A DNA stretch of 60,030 bases. Origin: Actinomycetota bacterium. GTDB lineage: Bacteria > Actinomycetota > Actinomycetes > Nanopelagicales > Nanopelagicaceae. Of the stretch, positions 43,192 to 51,145 are shown piece by piece; the first letter of the stretch is position 1; every line of letters begins with the position of its first letter. The position numbers and the translations under genes are program-made. The notes under the pieces were generated by a model. It made no database searches. It saw only the letters and a list, made by a program, of their open reading frames with translations, and was not told where the DNA came from. The DNA is taken from positions 1-60,030 of the forward strand of contig JACMQL010000050.1 in NCBI GenBank assembly GCA_014377015.1. Direction: 5' to 3'.

Positions 43192-44895
43192 ATGACAATT
43201 TTAACTTCCTCGCAGCCTCCAGCATCTCGTGCCGAACGACTTTGGTGGCGCGACGCGGTTACGTATCAGATTTACATTCGTTCTTTCGCGGACGCAAATG
43301 GTGACGGCAAAGGTGATGTTGAAGGTATTCGATCCCGACTGCCATATTTAAAGAAATTGGGAATAGATGCAATTTGGATCACTCCGTGGTACCCATCTCC
43401 GCAAATTGATCACGGGTATGACGTTGCTGATTATCTGAATATCGAACCGGATTACGGCACTCTCGCGCAAGCAGAGCACTTGATAAACGAATCCCACGAG
43501 AACGGAATCCGCGTACTTGTTGACATCGTTCCGAATCACTCTAGTGATTTGCATACCTGGTTTCAGGATGCGCTCAAAGCCGCTCCCGAATCTCCAGAGC
43601 GAGACCGCTACATTTTCCGCGACGGGAAAGGCCCGAATGGGGATTTACCACCTAACAACTGGCAGGCAGTTTTCGGTGGACCGGCATGGGAACGTGTGGT
43701 TGAAGCCGATGGCAAGCGGGGTCAGTGGTACCTTCACTTGTTCGCAGTTGAGCAACCCGACTTCAACTGGGAGAACCAAGAAGTTCGCGAACACTTCGCA
43801 GACATTCTTAGATTTTGGTTGGATCGCGGAGTCGATGGATTTCGTATTGATGTTGCACATGGAATGGTCAAAGCTGCGGGATTGCCAGATGTGATTGCAC
43901 CAGATCCCAAAGCAGAAATGTTGGCACCGGAGAATCGCCCATTTTGGGATCAGGATGGGGTTCACGAGATTTACCGTGAGTGGCGCAAGATTCTTAATTC
44001 TTATCCAGGCGATCGCATGGCAGTTGCCGAAGCTTGGGTCAGCCCAGCATCGCGCATCGCCCGTTATCTGCGCCCTGATGAATTAGCAAACTCGTTCAAT
44101 TTCGATTTCCTAAGTTGCCCATGGGAGCCCGCGCCATTCAAGAAAATGATTGAGCGATCTCTTGAAGCACTCGCCGAAATCGGTGCGCCGTCTTCATGGG
44201 TCCTTAACAATCATGACGTGGTGCGCTCGGTAGATCGATTTGATTTAGGTTTGATTGCCGGGCGGGCAAATACGACGCTTGAACGTCACGGCGATCCAAA
44301 GGAATTCAATCTCGAGCGGGGAACAAAGCGGGCGCGGGCAGGCGCGCTTTTGATGCTGGCCTTACCTGGCGGTGCCTACATTTACCAAGGTGAGGAACTT
44401 GCCCTACCTGAAGCGCGCGATATTCCCGAAGAGCGTTTAACTGATCCGCGCTGGGCCCTTAGCGAGCACACCGATCGTGGTCGTGACGGGTGCCGAGTGC
44501 CGCTGCCCTGGAAGGCAGATTCGGCAGGTGCTTTTGGGTTCTCGGAAAAAGATGGGCTGAAACCAGAAGAAGCTTGGTTGCCACAGAGCGCCGATTGGGG
44601 GATTTTCTCAGTTGAGAATCAAGAAGATGATCCTGATTCAACTCTAAATATGTATAGGTCGGCACTGAAGATTCGCCGCGCGGAAGAAGGCTTGGGGGAT
44701 GGACCCATGACGTGGATTGAAACTGATGAATCTGTTTTGGCTTTTGCCCGTGCGGGGAATTTTGCATGTTATGTGAATTTCGGCGCGCCAATGGACCTAC
44801 CAGCAAATCATCAAGTGTTGATTTCAAGTGGTCCGTTGGATGGCAAAGTGCTACCGACAGACACAGCAGTTTGGATCAGAACGAGTTCTGAGTAG
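43192..44895 (+). CDS. GH13 alpha-glucosidase
   Basis: 567 residues of glycoside hydrolase family 13. The catalytic triad is in place: nucleophile Asp220 (GFRIDVAHGM), acid/base Glu280 (MAVAEAW), Asp342 (NNHDVVR); also DIVPNHSSD (about 111-119) and the Ca-like DANGDGKGD motif (about 34-42). The pattern fits oligo-1,6-glucosidase/maltase type enzymes that free glucose from maltose or isomaltose. No signal peptide, so cytoplasmic. It follows the thioesterase gene by 21 bp with a GGGAAC-type Shine-Dalgarno. Substrate link exact unknown. Confidence 0.9.
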   Translation: MTILTSSQPPASRAERLWWRDAVTYQIYIRSFADANGDGKGDVEGIRSRLPYLKKLGIDAIWITPWYPSPQIDHGYDVADYLNIEPDYGTLAQAEHLINESHENGIRVLVDIVPNHSSDLHTWFQDALKAAPESPERDRYIFRDGKGPNGDLPPNNWQAVFGGPAWERVVEADGKRGQWYLHLFAVEQPDFNWENQEVREHFADILRFWLDRGVDGFRIDVAHGMVKAAGLPDVIAPDPKAEMLAPENRPFWDQDGVHEIYREWRKILNSYPGDRMAVAEAWVSPASRIARYLRPDELANSFNFDFLSCPWEPAPFKKMIERSLEALAEIGAPSSWVLNNHDVVRSVDRFDLGLIAGRANTTLERHGDPKEFNLERGTKRARAGALLMLALPGGAYIYQGEELALPEARDIPEERLTDPRWALSEHTDRGRDGCRVPLPWKADSAGAFGFSEKDGLKPEEAWLPQSADWGIFSVENQEDDPDSTLNMYRSALKIRRAEEGLGDGPMTWIETDESVLAFARAGNFACYVNFGAPMDLPANHQVLISSGPLDGKVLPTDTAVWIRTSSE

Positions 44896-44932
44896 TACTC
44901 GGCAGCATCGGCTATGAAAGCGAAAAGGTGAA

Positions 44933-45307
44933 GTGACGACATTTTACGAACGTGTAGGAGGTAGCGATACTTTTGCTGATTTAGTTTCTCAGTTCTATGC
45001 ACGCGTTTCCATGGATCCCATTTTGAATCCGATGTATCCCGACCCCGATATGAAAGCAGCCGCGCAAAGGTTGCAAATGTTTCTCGAGCAATATTGGGGT
45101 GGACCTTCAACTTATTCCGAGCAACGGGGTCACCCGCGTTTACGTGCCCGGCACGGTATTTTTCATATTGCTTCGCCGCAAAGAGATGCATGGCTTTCAT
45201 GTATGAAAGCGGCAATTGAAGGGTTAACGATCGAGCAAGAATTAAAAGACGAGCTCTGGGATTACATGCAGATGGCCGCGCACTCACTCGTTAATCAGCC
45301 AGACTGA
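44933..45307 (+). CDS. glbO: Group II truncated hemoglobin (GlbO type)
   Basis: 124 residues, start GTG. The 2-on-2 globin pattern is visible: FYERVGGSDTFADLVSQFYA (helix A-B), QRLQMFLEQYWGGPSTYSEQ with YWGGP motif (about 54-58), RGHPRLRARHGIFHI (about 64-78, proximal His in the RHGIFHI region) and WLSCMKAAIE with the conserved Trp of group II. These heme proteins bind oxygen or NO. It is convergent with, and abuts, the MscS-like gene. Confidence 0.93.
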   Translation: MTTFYERVGGSDTFADLVSQFYARVSMDPILNPMYPDPDMKAAAQRLQMFLEQYWGGPSTYSEQRGHPRLRARHGIFHIASPQRDAWLSCMKAAIEGLTIEQELKDELWDYMQMAAHSLVNQPD

Positions 45308-45901
45308 TCAACGATTCTGCGAGCGATTGCCGACTTTTAGAATTTCGCCGTTTCTCAAATACCAAAGCGTTCCTGCTTCGTCTCTGACTTTGGTGATGCG
45401 AAGTCCGACGCGTTCAACGGTTCCAGAAATTTCCAAAACATCGATCTGATCTCCAACTCCGTATTGGTCTTCGATCAGCATGAAAAGGCCGGCGATCACA
45501 TCGCGCACGATTGATTGAGCACCTAGTCCGATGGCCAGCCCAATGACTCCTGCGGAGGCGATCAGGGGGCCGAGATTCAGACCGAATTCCTCCAAGATCA
45601 TTCCAAGGGCAATTACCCAAATGACCGCGTTCAGCGTGCTCGTCAGGACCGTTCCGCCCGTTTTAGCCCGCTCCACCTGTCGGGCCGCGATTTGAATGCG
45701 ACTCGTCCCTAATTCGACGGTGGCCAGCCGATTCATGATGCGAATGATGGCGCGACTGCCAAGCTTCTGGCTCACTAAAGCCACCACGAAGATCAGAATT
45801 ACGTGAAGTGGTGGTCCGTTTAGCCAATCCCAGATATCTCGCCAGTGCCATGAATCAAGGGCAGCTTGACGAGGGGAAAAGGATGAAAATTTCGCGTTCA
45901 T
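45308..45901 (-). CDS. Short MscS-type mechanosensitive channel
   Basis: 197 residues. Three membrane helices (about 30-52, 84-105, 112-135), with the MscS pore helix GVIGLAIGLGAQSIVRDVIA (about 118-137) and the start of the beta domain EDQYGVGDQIDVLEISGTVE. It lacks the usual C-terminal vestibule domain of E. coli MscS (286 residues), a short form common in Actinobacteria. It should release solutes at high turgor. The stop abuts the glbO stop tail to tail. Confidence 0.88.
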   Translation of the reverse strand: MNAKFSSFSPRQAALDSWHWRDIWDWLNGPPLHVILIFVVALVSQKLGSRAIIRIMNRLATVELGTSRIQIAARQVERAKTGGTVLTSTLNAVIWVIALGMILEEFGLNLGPLIASAGVIGLAIGLGAQSIVRDVIAGLFMLIEDQYGVGDQIDVLEISGTVERVGLRITKVRDEAGTLWYLRNGEILKVGNRSQNR

Positions 45902-46005
45902 TATGGGGCGACTCTAACCCACGGAGCCCGAAATACAGCCTCTTTTGACCATTTTGAGGCAAGATGTGCGAATCGGCGCGAGCCACGCGCCTGATCGGAG
46001 CAGTC

Positions 46006-46521
46006 ATGTCGCGGAGCCTGGTTCTAAATGCCACCTACGAACCGTTGGGTGTTATTGCCGAGCGCCGCGCACTAATTCTGGTTTTAAATTCACGAGCAAC
46101 CATGCTTGAAGATTCCGGAAGCGTTCTGCGATATACCGGCGGGGAAATTTCCTTGCCCGCCGTAATCAAACTCAACAAATTTATACGCGTTCCTTATCGA
46201 CACAACGTTCCACTTTCGCGACGTGCGATATTCGCTCGTGATGGCGGCCGATGCGTCTACTGCAAGGCACCTGCCACATCAATCGATCATGTAGTCCCAC
46301 GCAGTCGGGGAGGTACGCATGTTTGGGAAAACGTTGTCTCATGTTGTCATCGTTGCAATCACGTCAAGGCTGACAAACACCTAAAAGAATTGGGGTGGAG
46401 GTTGCGAGCAGCGCCGCGCGAACCTTCTGGTGCGGCGTGGAGAGTGTTGGGCACAGGGAAGGCTGAAGTTAGATGGTTGCCTTATCTAGAACCTTTTGGA
46501 GCAACGGAGGCAACCGCCTAG
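46006..46521 (+). CDS. HNH endonuclease-family protein
   Basis: 171 residues from ATG 46006, chosen for a GGAG Shine-Dalgarno six bases upstream and because the family begins MSRSLVLNATYEPLGV; an ATG at 45964 would add 14 residues. The HNH domain is CVYCKAPATSIDHVVPRSRG (about 79-98), then GGTHVWENVVSCCHRCN and KADK: two CxxC pairs and the His-Asn-His core. The N-terminal part matches the actinobacterial HNH family of unknown role (about 165-185 residues). Its stop is three bases before the first copy of the direct repeat described below. Confidence 0.85.
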   Translation: MSRSLVLNATYEPLGVIAERRALILVLNSRATMLEDSGSVLRYTGGEISLPAVIKLNKFIRVPYRHNVPLSRRAIFARDGGRCVYCKAPATSIDHVVPRSRGGTHVWENVVSCCHRCNHVKADKHLKELGWRLRAAPREPSGAAWRVLGTGKAEVRWLPYLEPFGATEATA

Positions 46522-46523
46522 AT

Positions 46524-46550
46524 CAACAACGCTACCGATTGTTAATACAC
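46524..46550 (+). repeat. Cassette-boundary repeat, copy A
   Basis: Core ACCGATTGTTAATACAC, a variant of ACTAATCGTTAATAC, preceded by CAACAACGC. It begins three bases after the stop of the HNH gene. First in a series of same-direction copies spaced about 0.1-1 kb. Confidence 0.6.
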
Positions 46551-46601
46551 TTCATGGAGCGGGTTCTTATCTTTGGAACCTCCCCTTGTTTTGGCTTTCA
46601 A

Positions 46602-47489
46602 TTACCTAGTTTTATCGTCTAAAAACGCGTTAACGATTCGCTTAAACCTTGCCGGTTCTTCAATGTGCGGCATGTGTGACGATTCTGGAAAGAGTTCCCA
46701 AACTGAATCTGGAATCCTAGAATGAATCTGCGAAACAATTTCCGGTGTGGCCTCATCGTAAGCACCACTTATAAGAAGCGTTGGGACATTTATCTTGTGA
46801 AGGTCATCGTGGATATCCCAATCGATTAACGATCCCAGTACATGAAACTCAGATGGGCCATTCATCGTGTGATACACGGTCGGATCTGTTTTCATTTGGG
46901 TAAAGGAATCTAAAACACATGTTGGCATTGGAATTCGACAGAGATGACGCGAATAAAAGACATCAACAGCCGCGAGGTATTCGGGGTCATCAGTGGTTTC
47001 CATAAGTTCGTGTCGTTTCAAGGTTTCTTCAACTTCGATCGGCAGTTGCGCGCGAAGCTTGTTTGCTTCACTAACCCAAAGCCTCATGCTCGCGGGAGAG
47101 TCAGCGACTACTAGCGCTTCTAAGCCTTTTGGGCGACCGGATGCAAATTGCATGCCGAGCATTCCACCCCAGGACTGACCAATAATGCTGAATGATTCAG
47201 AAATGCCCAGGTGTTGAATTAAGAGAGCCAACTCCTCCATAAATAATTCTGGCGTCCAAAACTCCTTAGGAGACGATGGAAGATGTGTTGAATTTCCGCA
47301 ACCGATTTGGTCATACAGGATCGCTGGACGCCCGAAAGAGGAAACCAATTCAGCAATCGGGATGGTGTAGTTGTGTCCCATACCGGGTCCGCCGTGCAGA
47401 ACTATGACGGGAGTCTTCTCTGAAGCCAAATCTCCAACAATCCGGTACCAGGTCTCACCGTGTTTCCATTTCATTGTTGATGCAGTCAT
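46602..47489 (-). CDS. Proline iminopeptidase-like alpha/beta hydrolase
   Basis: 295 residues from ATG 47489, which follows GGAAAGGA; a longer frame reaches 47528. S33-family pattern: VIVLHGGPGMGHNY (about 28-41), YDQIGCGNST, nucleophile elbow GQSWGGMLG (about 104), acid in SGAYDEATPE and catalytic His in SSHMPHIEE. The family includes proline iminopeptidases and tripeptide or epoxide/lactone hydrolases. It is alone in its unit, in the opposite direction to the cupin gene, bounded by repeat copies A and B. Confidence 0.82.
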   Translation of the reverse strand: MTASTMKWKHGETWYRIVGDLASEKTPVIVLHGGPGMGHNYTIPIAELVSSFGRPAILYDQIGCGNSTHLPSSPKEFWTPELFMEELALLIQHLGISESFSIIGQSWGGMLGMQFASGRPKGLEALVVADSPASMRLWVSEANKLRAQLPIEVEETLKRHELMETTDDPEYLAAVDVFYSRHLCRIPMPTCVLDSFTQMKTDPTVYHTMNGPSEFHVLGSLIDWDIHDDLHKINVPTLLISGAYDEATPEIVSQIHSRIPDSVWELFPESSHMPHIEEPARFKRIVNAFLDDKTR

Positions 47490-47519
47490 CAGGATTCCTT
47501 TCCAAGGAAAGTCAATAGT

Positions 47520-47540
47520 CAACCACACACGTCGAGCGAC
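47520..47540 (+). repeat. Cassette-boundary repeat, degenerate copy B
   Basis: CAACCACACACGTCGAGCGAC. It shares the left part CAACCACAC and the TCG core with copy D but lacks the clean GTTAATAC end. It lies exactly between two divergent single genes. Confidence 0.4.
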
Positions 47541-47636
47541 ATGGGAAAGTCATTGCGTCAAAGTATTGCCTCAGCCATGGCCTATCGAAAAGTCCCAGGT
47601 TGTACGAGAATAGGAAGATCAACTAAGGGAGACCCC

Positions 47637-48035
47637 ATGCAAGGTTTTATTCAGAACATAGAGAAACTTGCGATAGAGAATCAAGACTTTAGACAAGTGC
47701 TTTACACCGCCAAGAATTGTCAACTGGTTGTCATGTCTTTAAAACCTAACGAGGAGATTGGGATGGAAGTACACCAACTCGATCAGTTTTTCCGTGTGGA
47801 GGAAGGCAATGGGGAAGCCATCCTGGATGGCGTTCATACGGCGATCAAAGCAGGATTCGCAATTCTTGTTCCTGCGGGGACCAACCACAACATTATTAAT
47901 GTCGGTGAAAGTCCCCTAAAGTTGTACACGATTTACGCCCCTCCTAATCACAGAGACGGTGTCGTGCATCGTACTCGTGAGGATGCGATGGCAGATGAAG
48001 AGAAGTTTGACGGTCAAACAACGGAGACGATCTAG
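47637..48035 (+). CDS. Cupin-domain protein
   Basis: 132 residues from ATG 47637 with AAGGGAG upstream; a longer frame starting 47541 has no ribosome site. A single cupin barrel: motif 1 EIGMEVHQLDQFFRVEEGNG (about 42-61, metal-binding His/Glu), motif 2 AILVPAGTNHNIINV (about 81-95, His), and KLYTIYAPPNHRDG at the end. Small cupins bind metals and act as isomerases, dioxygenases or sensors; no substrate can be assigned. It is the single gene of the B-C unit. Confidence 0.85.
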   Translation: MQGFIQNIEKLAIENQDFRQVLYTAKNCQLVVMSLKPNEEIGMEVHQLDQFFRVEEGNGEAILDGVHTAIKAGFAILVPAGTNHNIINVGESPLKLYTIYAPPNHRDGVVHRTREDAMADEEKFDGQTTETI

Positions 48036-48097
48036 CCAAGTTCGGGAGGCGCCGTCTGCGAGCACACAAGGCCATAAGGTCACGCCTCAACTAAAAA

Positions 48098-48119
48098 GCC
48101 CACCAATCGTTAATTCAAC
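48098..48119 (+). repeat. Cassette-boundary repeat, copy C
   Basis: GCCCACCAATCGTTAATTCA with the core CAATCGTTAAT. It lies 63 bases after the cupin stop, same orientation as the other copies. Confidence 0.75.
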
Positions 48120-48195
48120 TCCTCAATTTCGAGGCTTTCGTCACTTCGATTGACTTAAATTTCTGACATATTTCTGCCAACTTCTGAATGGCGAG

Positions 48196-48228
48196 AAAAT
48201 GACCCGAGATATTTCGGGTCATTTTTCT
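48196..48228. terminator. Bidirectional terminator
   Basis: Stem AATGACCCGA/TCGGGTCATT with loop GATATT, flanked by A-run and T-run, so it can work both ways: for the leftward secreted-protein gene (stop at 48281) and for rightward transcription from the cupin gene. Confidence 0.85.
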
Positions 48229-48280
48229 TTTCCGCTGCCTTGGCTCTTACATACAAAAGAACAAGATCTCGCTTTAAGAT

Positions 48281-48898
48281 CTAAGGACCGGATACTGCGC
48301 CAACAATCTTGTAACTGCTTCCGATTTTGACGATCTGCAATAAGAGAGAGTTCCCAAATCCATTCATCTTGTGCATGGTATTGACCAACCAGCCCTCACT
48401 TGCGTTGAGCGGTATGAACCCGTTCCACGCTCCTGGAGATACATTTACTCCATTGGAACAGACGTGGATTCCGACAGTTCGGTACTTTCTCACTGCTTTG
48501 TTCACTTGCAAGATCTTGATGGGCAGTAGATTCCGCTTATCGAAATAGGTCGTGGCAAGTCGAGTGAAGATTTTAAGATGGTCTGCGCTGACTTTGAGCG
48601 GAGGAGAATATGTCGATAAATTGCATGACGAAAGAATGCTATCGAGGTACTTATCTGCGGTTACGTAACGTAGATCGCGCCAATGCAGGCCAGACTTGTC
48701 TTTCGTACAAATCAATATTCCGCCATTGGTGGGACTGCCTGGGAGGACTTGTATTTCCCGTGAACAGGTCGAGCCAATTTTAGGTGAGTAGTCACTGGTT
48801 GCAGCCTCCGCCACGGGCAAGAGAGTGATAACCAAAACTAAGGAAAGGACCAAGCACCACCTCATATTAAATGGATCTATTTTCGCCAGATTCGTCAT
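48281..48898 (-). CDS. Secreted protein of unknown function
   Basis: 205 residues from ATG 48898; an ATG at 48865 (MRWCLVLSL) is equally possible. The signal peptide (hydrophobic VLSLVLVITLLPVAEA) is cleaved near AEAATS. The mature part has four to five Cys residues (STCSREIQV, GGILICTKD, SSCNLS, HVCSNG) that probably form disulfides, and a pattern CSREIQVLPGS...LICTKDKSGLHW seen in other small secreted actinobacterial proteins. The last part (GWLVNTMHKMNGFGNSLLLQ) is mixed alpha/beta. No enzymatic motif. Only gene of the C-D unit, with its own terminator. Confidence 0.65.
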   Translation of the reverse strand: MTNLAKIDPFNMRWCLVLSLVLVITLLPVAEAATSDYSPKIGSTCSREIQVLPGSPTNGGILICTKDKSGLHWRDLRYVTADKYLDSILSSCNLSTYSPPLKVSADHLKIFTRLATTYFDKRNLLPIKILQVNKAVRKYRTVGIHVCSNGVNVSPGAWNGFIPLNASEGWLVNTMHKMNGFGNSLLLQIVKIGSSYKIVGAVSGP

Positions 48899-48965
48899 GA
48901 TGTCTTCAGAGTAGATGGCATAATTGTTATTCGCTCGGAAATTCCGGTAATCGATCCAGGATGTG

Positions 48966-48994
48966 GCCAACCACACTAATCGTGAATACGCCCC
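48966..48994 (+). repeat. Cassette-boundary repeat, copy D
   Basis: GCCAACCACACTAATCGTGA followed by ATACGCCCC. It lies between the leftward secreted gene and the rightward HAD gene, one base different from the core (GTGAATAC for GTTAATAC). Confidence 0.75.
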
Positions 48995-49050
48995 TTTCGG
49001 TGCGTCATTCACTTCAGCCATAGTTAATCAACAGGTCATAGACTGGATCC

Positions 49051-49740
49051 GTGATTCGGGCGGTGGGATTCGATTTGGACGGAACGCTTTTTGATCATTG
49101 CGCAGCCGCGTCATCAGGACTGGCAAACTTGCTACGAGAGCGTGGATGGGTTTACGAAGGTTCGGCCAATCTTGGTCAAGAGTGGATACGTATCGAGCGA
49201 GGGTACTTTGCTCAGTACGTCGCTGGAAATCTGACAATTGTCGAACAGCGCCAAATGCGGATGCGTGATTTCCTCGCGTTGGCGAATGTAGAAGTAGGAG
49301 AGAGCGAACTTGATGAACTCGTTAGAAGCTATTTGTCGCACTATGAAAATTCTTGGATTGCATACCCAGATGTTCTCGCAACTCTAAACGATCTGCGTGA
49401 GCTAGGAATGCGTTTGGCGATTCTCACGAACGGTCAACAAGTGCAACAGGAAACTAAACTTGTCAAGATGGGCATTCGAGATATGTTCGAATCGGTCCTT
49501 GCTATCGGCAGCCTCTCAGTTCCTAAACCGGACGCGACAGCCTTCATGGAACTCGCCATGACAATTGGGTGCGAGCCGCAAGAAGTTGTCTATGTTGGAG
49601 ATGACCCACATAGCGATGCGATTGCGGCGACCAACGCTGGACTGCACGGAGTCTGGTTGAATCGAGGGGGCCAAGAAATACCGGTGGGAGTCAAGACTGA
49701 AATTTATAGTCTGTCCTCGCTGATCACTTCAATTCGATAA
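49051..49740 (+). CDS. HAD-superfamily hydrolase (phosphatase)
   Basis: 229 residues, start GTG. Motif I DLDGTLFD (8-15, nucleophile Asp8), motif II ILTNG (about 127-131), motif III Lys in VPKPDATAF, motif IV GDDPHSDAIAATNAG (about 179-193). The cap domain of about 85 residues follows motif I, so it is a subfamily IA enzyme such as a phosphoglycolate-phosphatase or haloacid-dehalogenase type. The substrate is unknown. Single gene of the D-E unit; the next repeat begins 23 bases after its stop. Confidence 0.85.
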   Translation: MIRAVGFDLDGTLFDHCAAASSGLANLLRERGWVYEGSANLGQEWIRIERGYFAQYVAGNLTIVEQRQMRMRDFLALANVEVGESELDELVRSYLSHYENSWIAYPDVLATLNDLRELGMRLAILTNGQQVQQETKLVKMGIRDMFESVLAIGSLSVPKPDATAFMELAMTIGCEPQEVVYVGDDPHSDAIAATNAGLHGVWLNRGGQEIPVGVKTEIYSLSSLITSIR

Positions 49741-49762
49741 TAGCCATCGGCGTAATTCACCC

Positions 49763-49790
49763 GCCAACCCCACTAATCGTTAATACACCC
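49763..49790 (+). repeat. Cassette-boundary repeat, copy E
   Basis: GCCAACCCCACTAATCGTTA then ATACACCC. Best match to the consensus. It is followed by a short hairpin (ACACC...GGTGT, 49784-49802). Confidence 0.8.
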
Positions 49791-50065
49791 TCATTTGAGG
49801 TGTCCCGGAAGCCGGCACGGTGTATCAATATCGGGAAGAACCTCACTACTCATTAATGCGACCCCCAGGGACCGGATTCCTTACACTGGGATTTCCTTTG
49901 GCTAGGGTTCATTTGAACTGATGAATCCAACTCAGTTTTGAGAATTGACATATTAGTTGGAGGTTTGCATTTTGTCGGACGCCCAGTGGCCTTCAAGCTT
50001 CAAGTGGATTTTCGTATTGCAGTCGCTCTAGACAGCAGTCGCGTCACCCAGATAACGTTTCGCGC
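49791..50065. other. Gene-free stretch between repeat E and the VOC gene
   Basis: No open frame worth annotating. It holds repeat copy F near its start, so the 50 bp between E and F form a unit with no gene. After F come about 200 bases with a TTGACA at 49957 but no well-spaced -10 box; possibly the promoter region of the VOC gene. Confidence 0.5.
49841..49866 (+). repeat. Cassette-boundary repeat, degenerate copy F
   Basis: CCTCACTACTCATTAATGCG then ACCCCC. It matches the core at CACTA...CATTAATGC but has CTCATTAA for ATCGTTAA. Only 78 bp after copy E. Confidence 0.5.
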
Positions 50066-50482
50066 ATGGAGATAATTCGACGCGTCATTGTGTTCGACTC
50101 GGCCGACCTTGAAACTGAAAGTGCATTCTGGGCGGGGATCCTGGGTGGCAAGGTTGTCCGGGATGACGATTGGCACAGCGTTCTTGACGCATCTGGAGAG
50201 TGGTGCATAGGTGTCCAATTGTCTCCAAATCACGTTGCACCAGAGTGGCCCGACGGGGATCAACAACAGCAGATACATATTGATCTCCATGTAGATGACC
50301 AGCGGAGCGCCCACGATGAAGCGATTCAACTCGGTGCTCGGCTGCTTCGATCCGCACCCAACCTCAATGTTGAGCGCGGACATCAGGTGTATGCCGACCC
50401 GGCTGGACACCCATTCTGCATCGGCTGGGGACAGCCTTCGAAAGCTGCCCTTGCGGCGATTGTCGCCCGGCGCCTTGGGTAG
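50066..50482 (+). CDS. VOC-superfamily (glyoxalase-like) protein
   Basis: 138 residues. The vicinal-oxygen-chelate fold shows as two beta-alpha-beta-beta-beta halves: FDSADLETESAFWAGILGGK (about 10-29), GVQLSPNHVAPEW, then QIHIDLHVDDQRSAHDEAI (about 69-87) and YADPAGHPFCIGWG (about 111-124). It is like Glyoxalase_6-type proteins used for resistance or small-molecule modification; two or three possible metal residues are present, function unknown. Single gene of unit F-G; the next repeat begins 14 bases after its stop. Confidence 0.8.
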   Translation: MEIIRRVIVFDSADLETESAFWAGILGGKVVRDDDWHSVLDASGEWCIGVQLSPNHVAPEWPDGDQQQQIHIDLHVDDQRSAHDEAIQLGARLLRSAPNLNVERGHQVYADPAGHPFCIGWGQPSKAALAAIVARRLG

Positions 50483-50495
50483 ACCCACCTTTACA

Positions 50496-50523
50496 GCCAA
50501 CCCGACCAATCGTTAATACAACC
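50496..50523 (+). repeat. Cassette-boundary repeat, copy G
   Basis: GCCAACCCGACCAATCGTTA then ATACAACC. It follows the VOC stop by 14 bases. A partial second copy (CCGTTAATG, 50522-50530) follows directly. Confidence 0.8.
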
Positions 50524-50552
50524 GTTAATGTAAGAAAACCTTTCAACAACGA

Positions 50553-50981
50553 TCAGGTGACGTGGAGTGATCCATCATCGTTGAAATCAAATGCCCCCCA
50601 GGCAACTTCCCATAAATATCCGTCTGGGTCGGTGAAGTACCCCGAGTATCCGCCCCAGAAGGTGTCAGCAGCAGGTTTAACAATGTGAGCGCCCGCCGCT
50701 TCTGCAATTGCCAACACTTCGTCCACCTCGTTCCGTTCTCTCACGTTGTGCGCCAAAGTGATCCCAGAAAACTTAGAGCGTGGCTCATTCCAGTCAGGGC
50801 CGATGTCATTAGCGAGATCTTGGTAGGGGTAGAGCGCGAGAGTTACGCCGCTTGTTTGGAAAAAGACGATGCCGCTTTCTGGTAACCGAGTGGTCGGTAA
50901 TCCAAGTCCATCCTTATAAAAGTGGTACGAACGCTCAATATCTGCCACACCTAAAGTGATTATCGAAACACGAGAGTCCAT
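50553..50981 (-). CDS. VOC-superfamily (glyoxalase/bleomycin-resistance-like) protein
   Basis: 142 residues, a second VOC protein unlike its neighbour in sequence. Landmarks: ITLGVADIERSYHFYKDGLG (about 8-27), VFFQTSGVTLALYP, then ITLAHNVRERNEVDEVLAIA and YSGYFTDPDGYLWEVAWG (about 112-129). The pattern is typical of dioxygenase/bleomycin-resistance-like VOC proteins. No substrate can be assigned. It lies opposite to the other VOC gene, alone in unit G-H. Confidence 0.82.
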   Translation of the reverse strand: MDSRVSIITLGVADIERSYHFYKDGLGLPTTRLPESGIVFFQTSGVTLALYPYQDLANDIGPDWNEPRSKFSGITLAHNVRERNEVDEVLAIAEAAGAHIVKPAADTFWGGYSGYFTDPDGYLWEVAWGAFDFNDDGSLHVT

Positions 50982-51060
50982 CGTTGGAGATTAGCATTCG
51001 TAAAGCGCTACCCATCATTCGGAAGTCGAGAGTCTCCGAGACGGAGCCGTACCACTCCTG

Positions 51061-51088
51061 GCAGTCCCACCAATCGTTAATGCAACCT
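51061..51088 (+). repeat. Cassette-boundary repeat, copy H
   Basis: GCAGTCCCACCAATCGTTAA then TGCAACCT. It lies 80 bases upstream of the start of the leftward VOC gene and is the last copy before the sugar ABC operon. Confidence 0.78.
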
Positions 51089-51145
51089 CTTAGATTTAGG
51101 ACATTGGCCACTCTGCGTAACCGATATTTCTGTCATACTTAAACC

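Noticed and set aside
46612-46630. GTTAACGATTCGC resembling the cassette repeat in reverse
   Set aside because: It lies inside the coding frame of the proline-iminopeptidase-like protein and matches only the central part.
46524-51088. CRISPR array from the recurring 20-28 bp repeats
   Set aside because: Distances are 80-1000 bp, irregular, and filled by complete genes; no cas gene is present.
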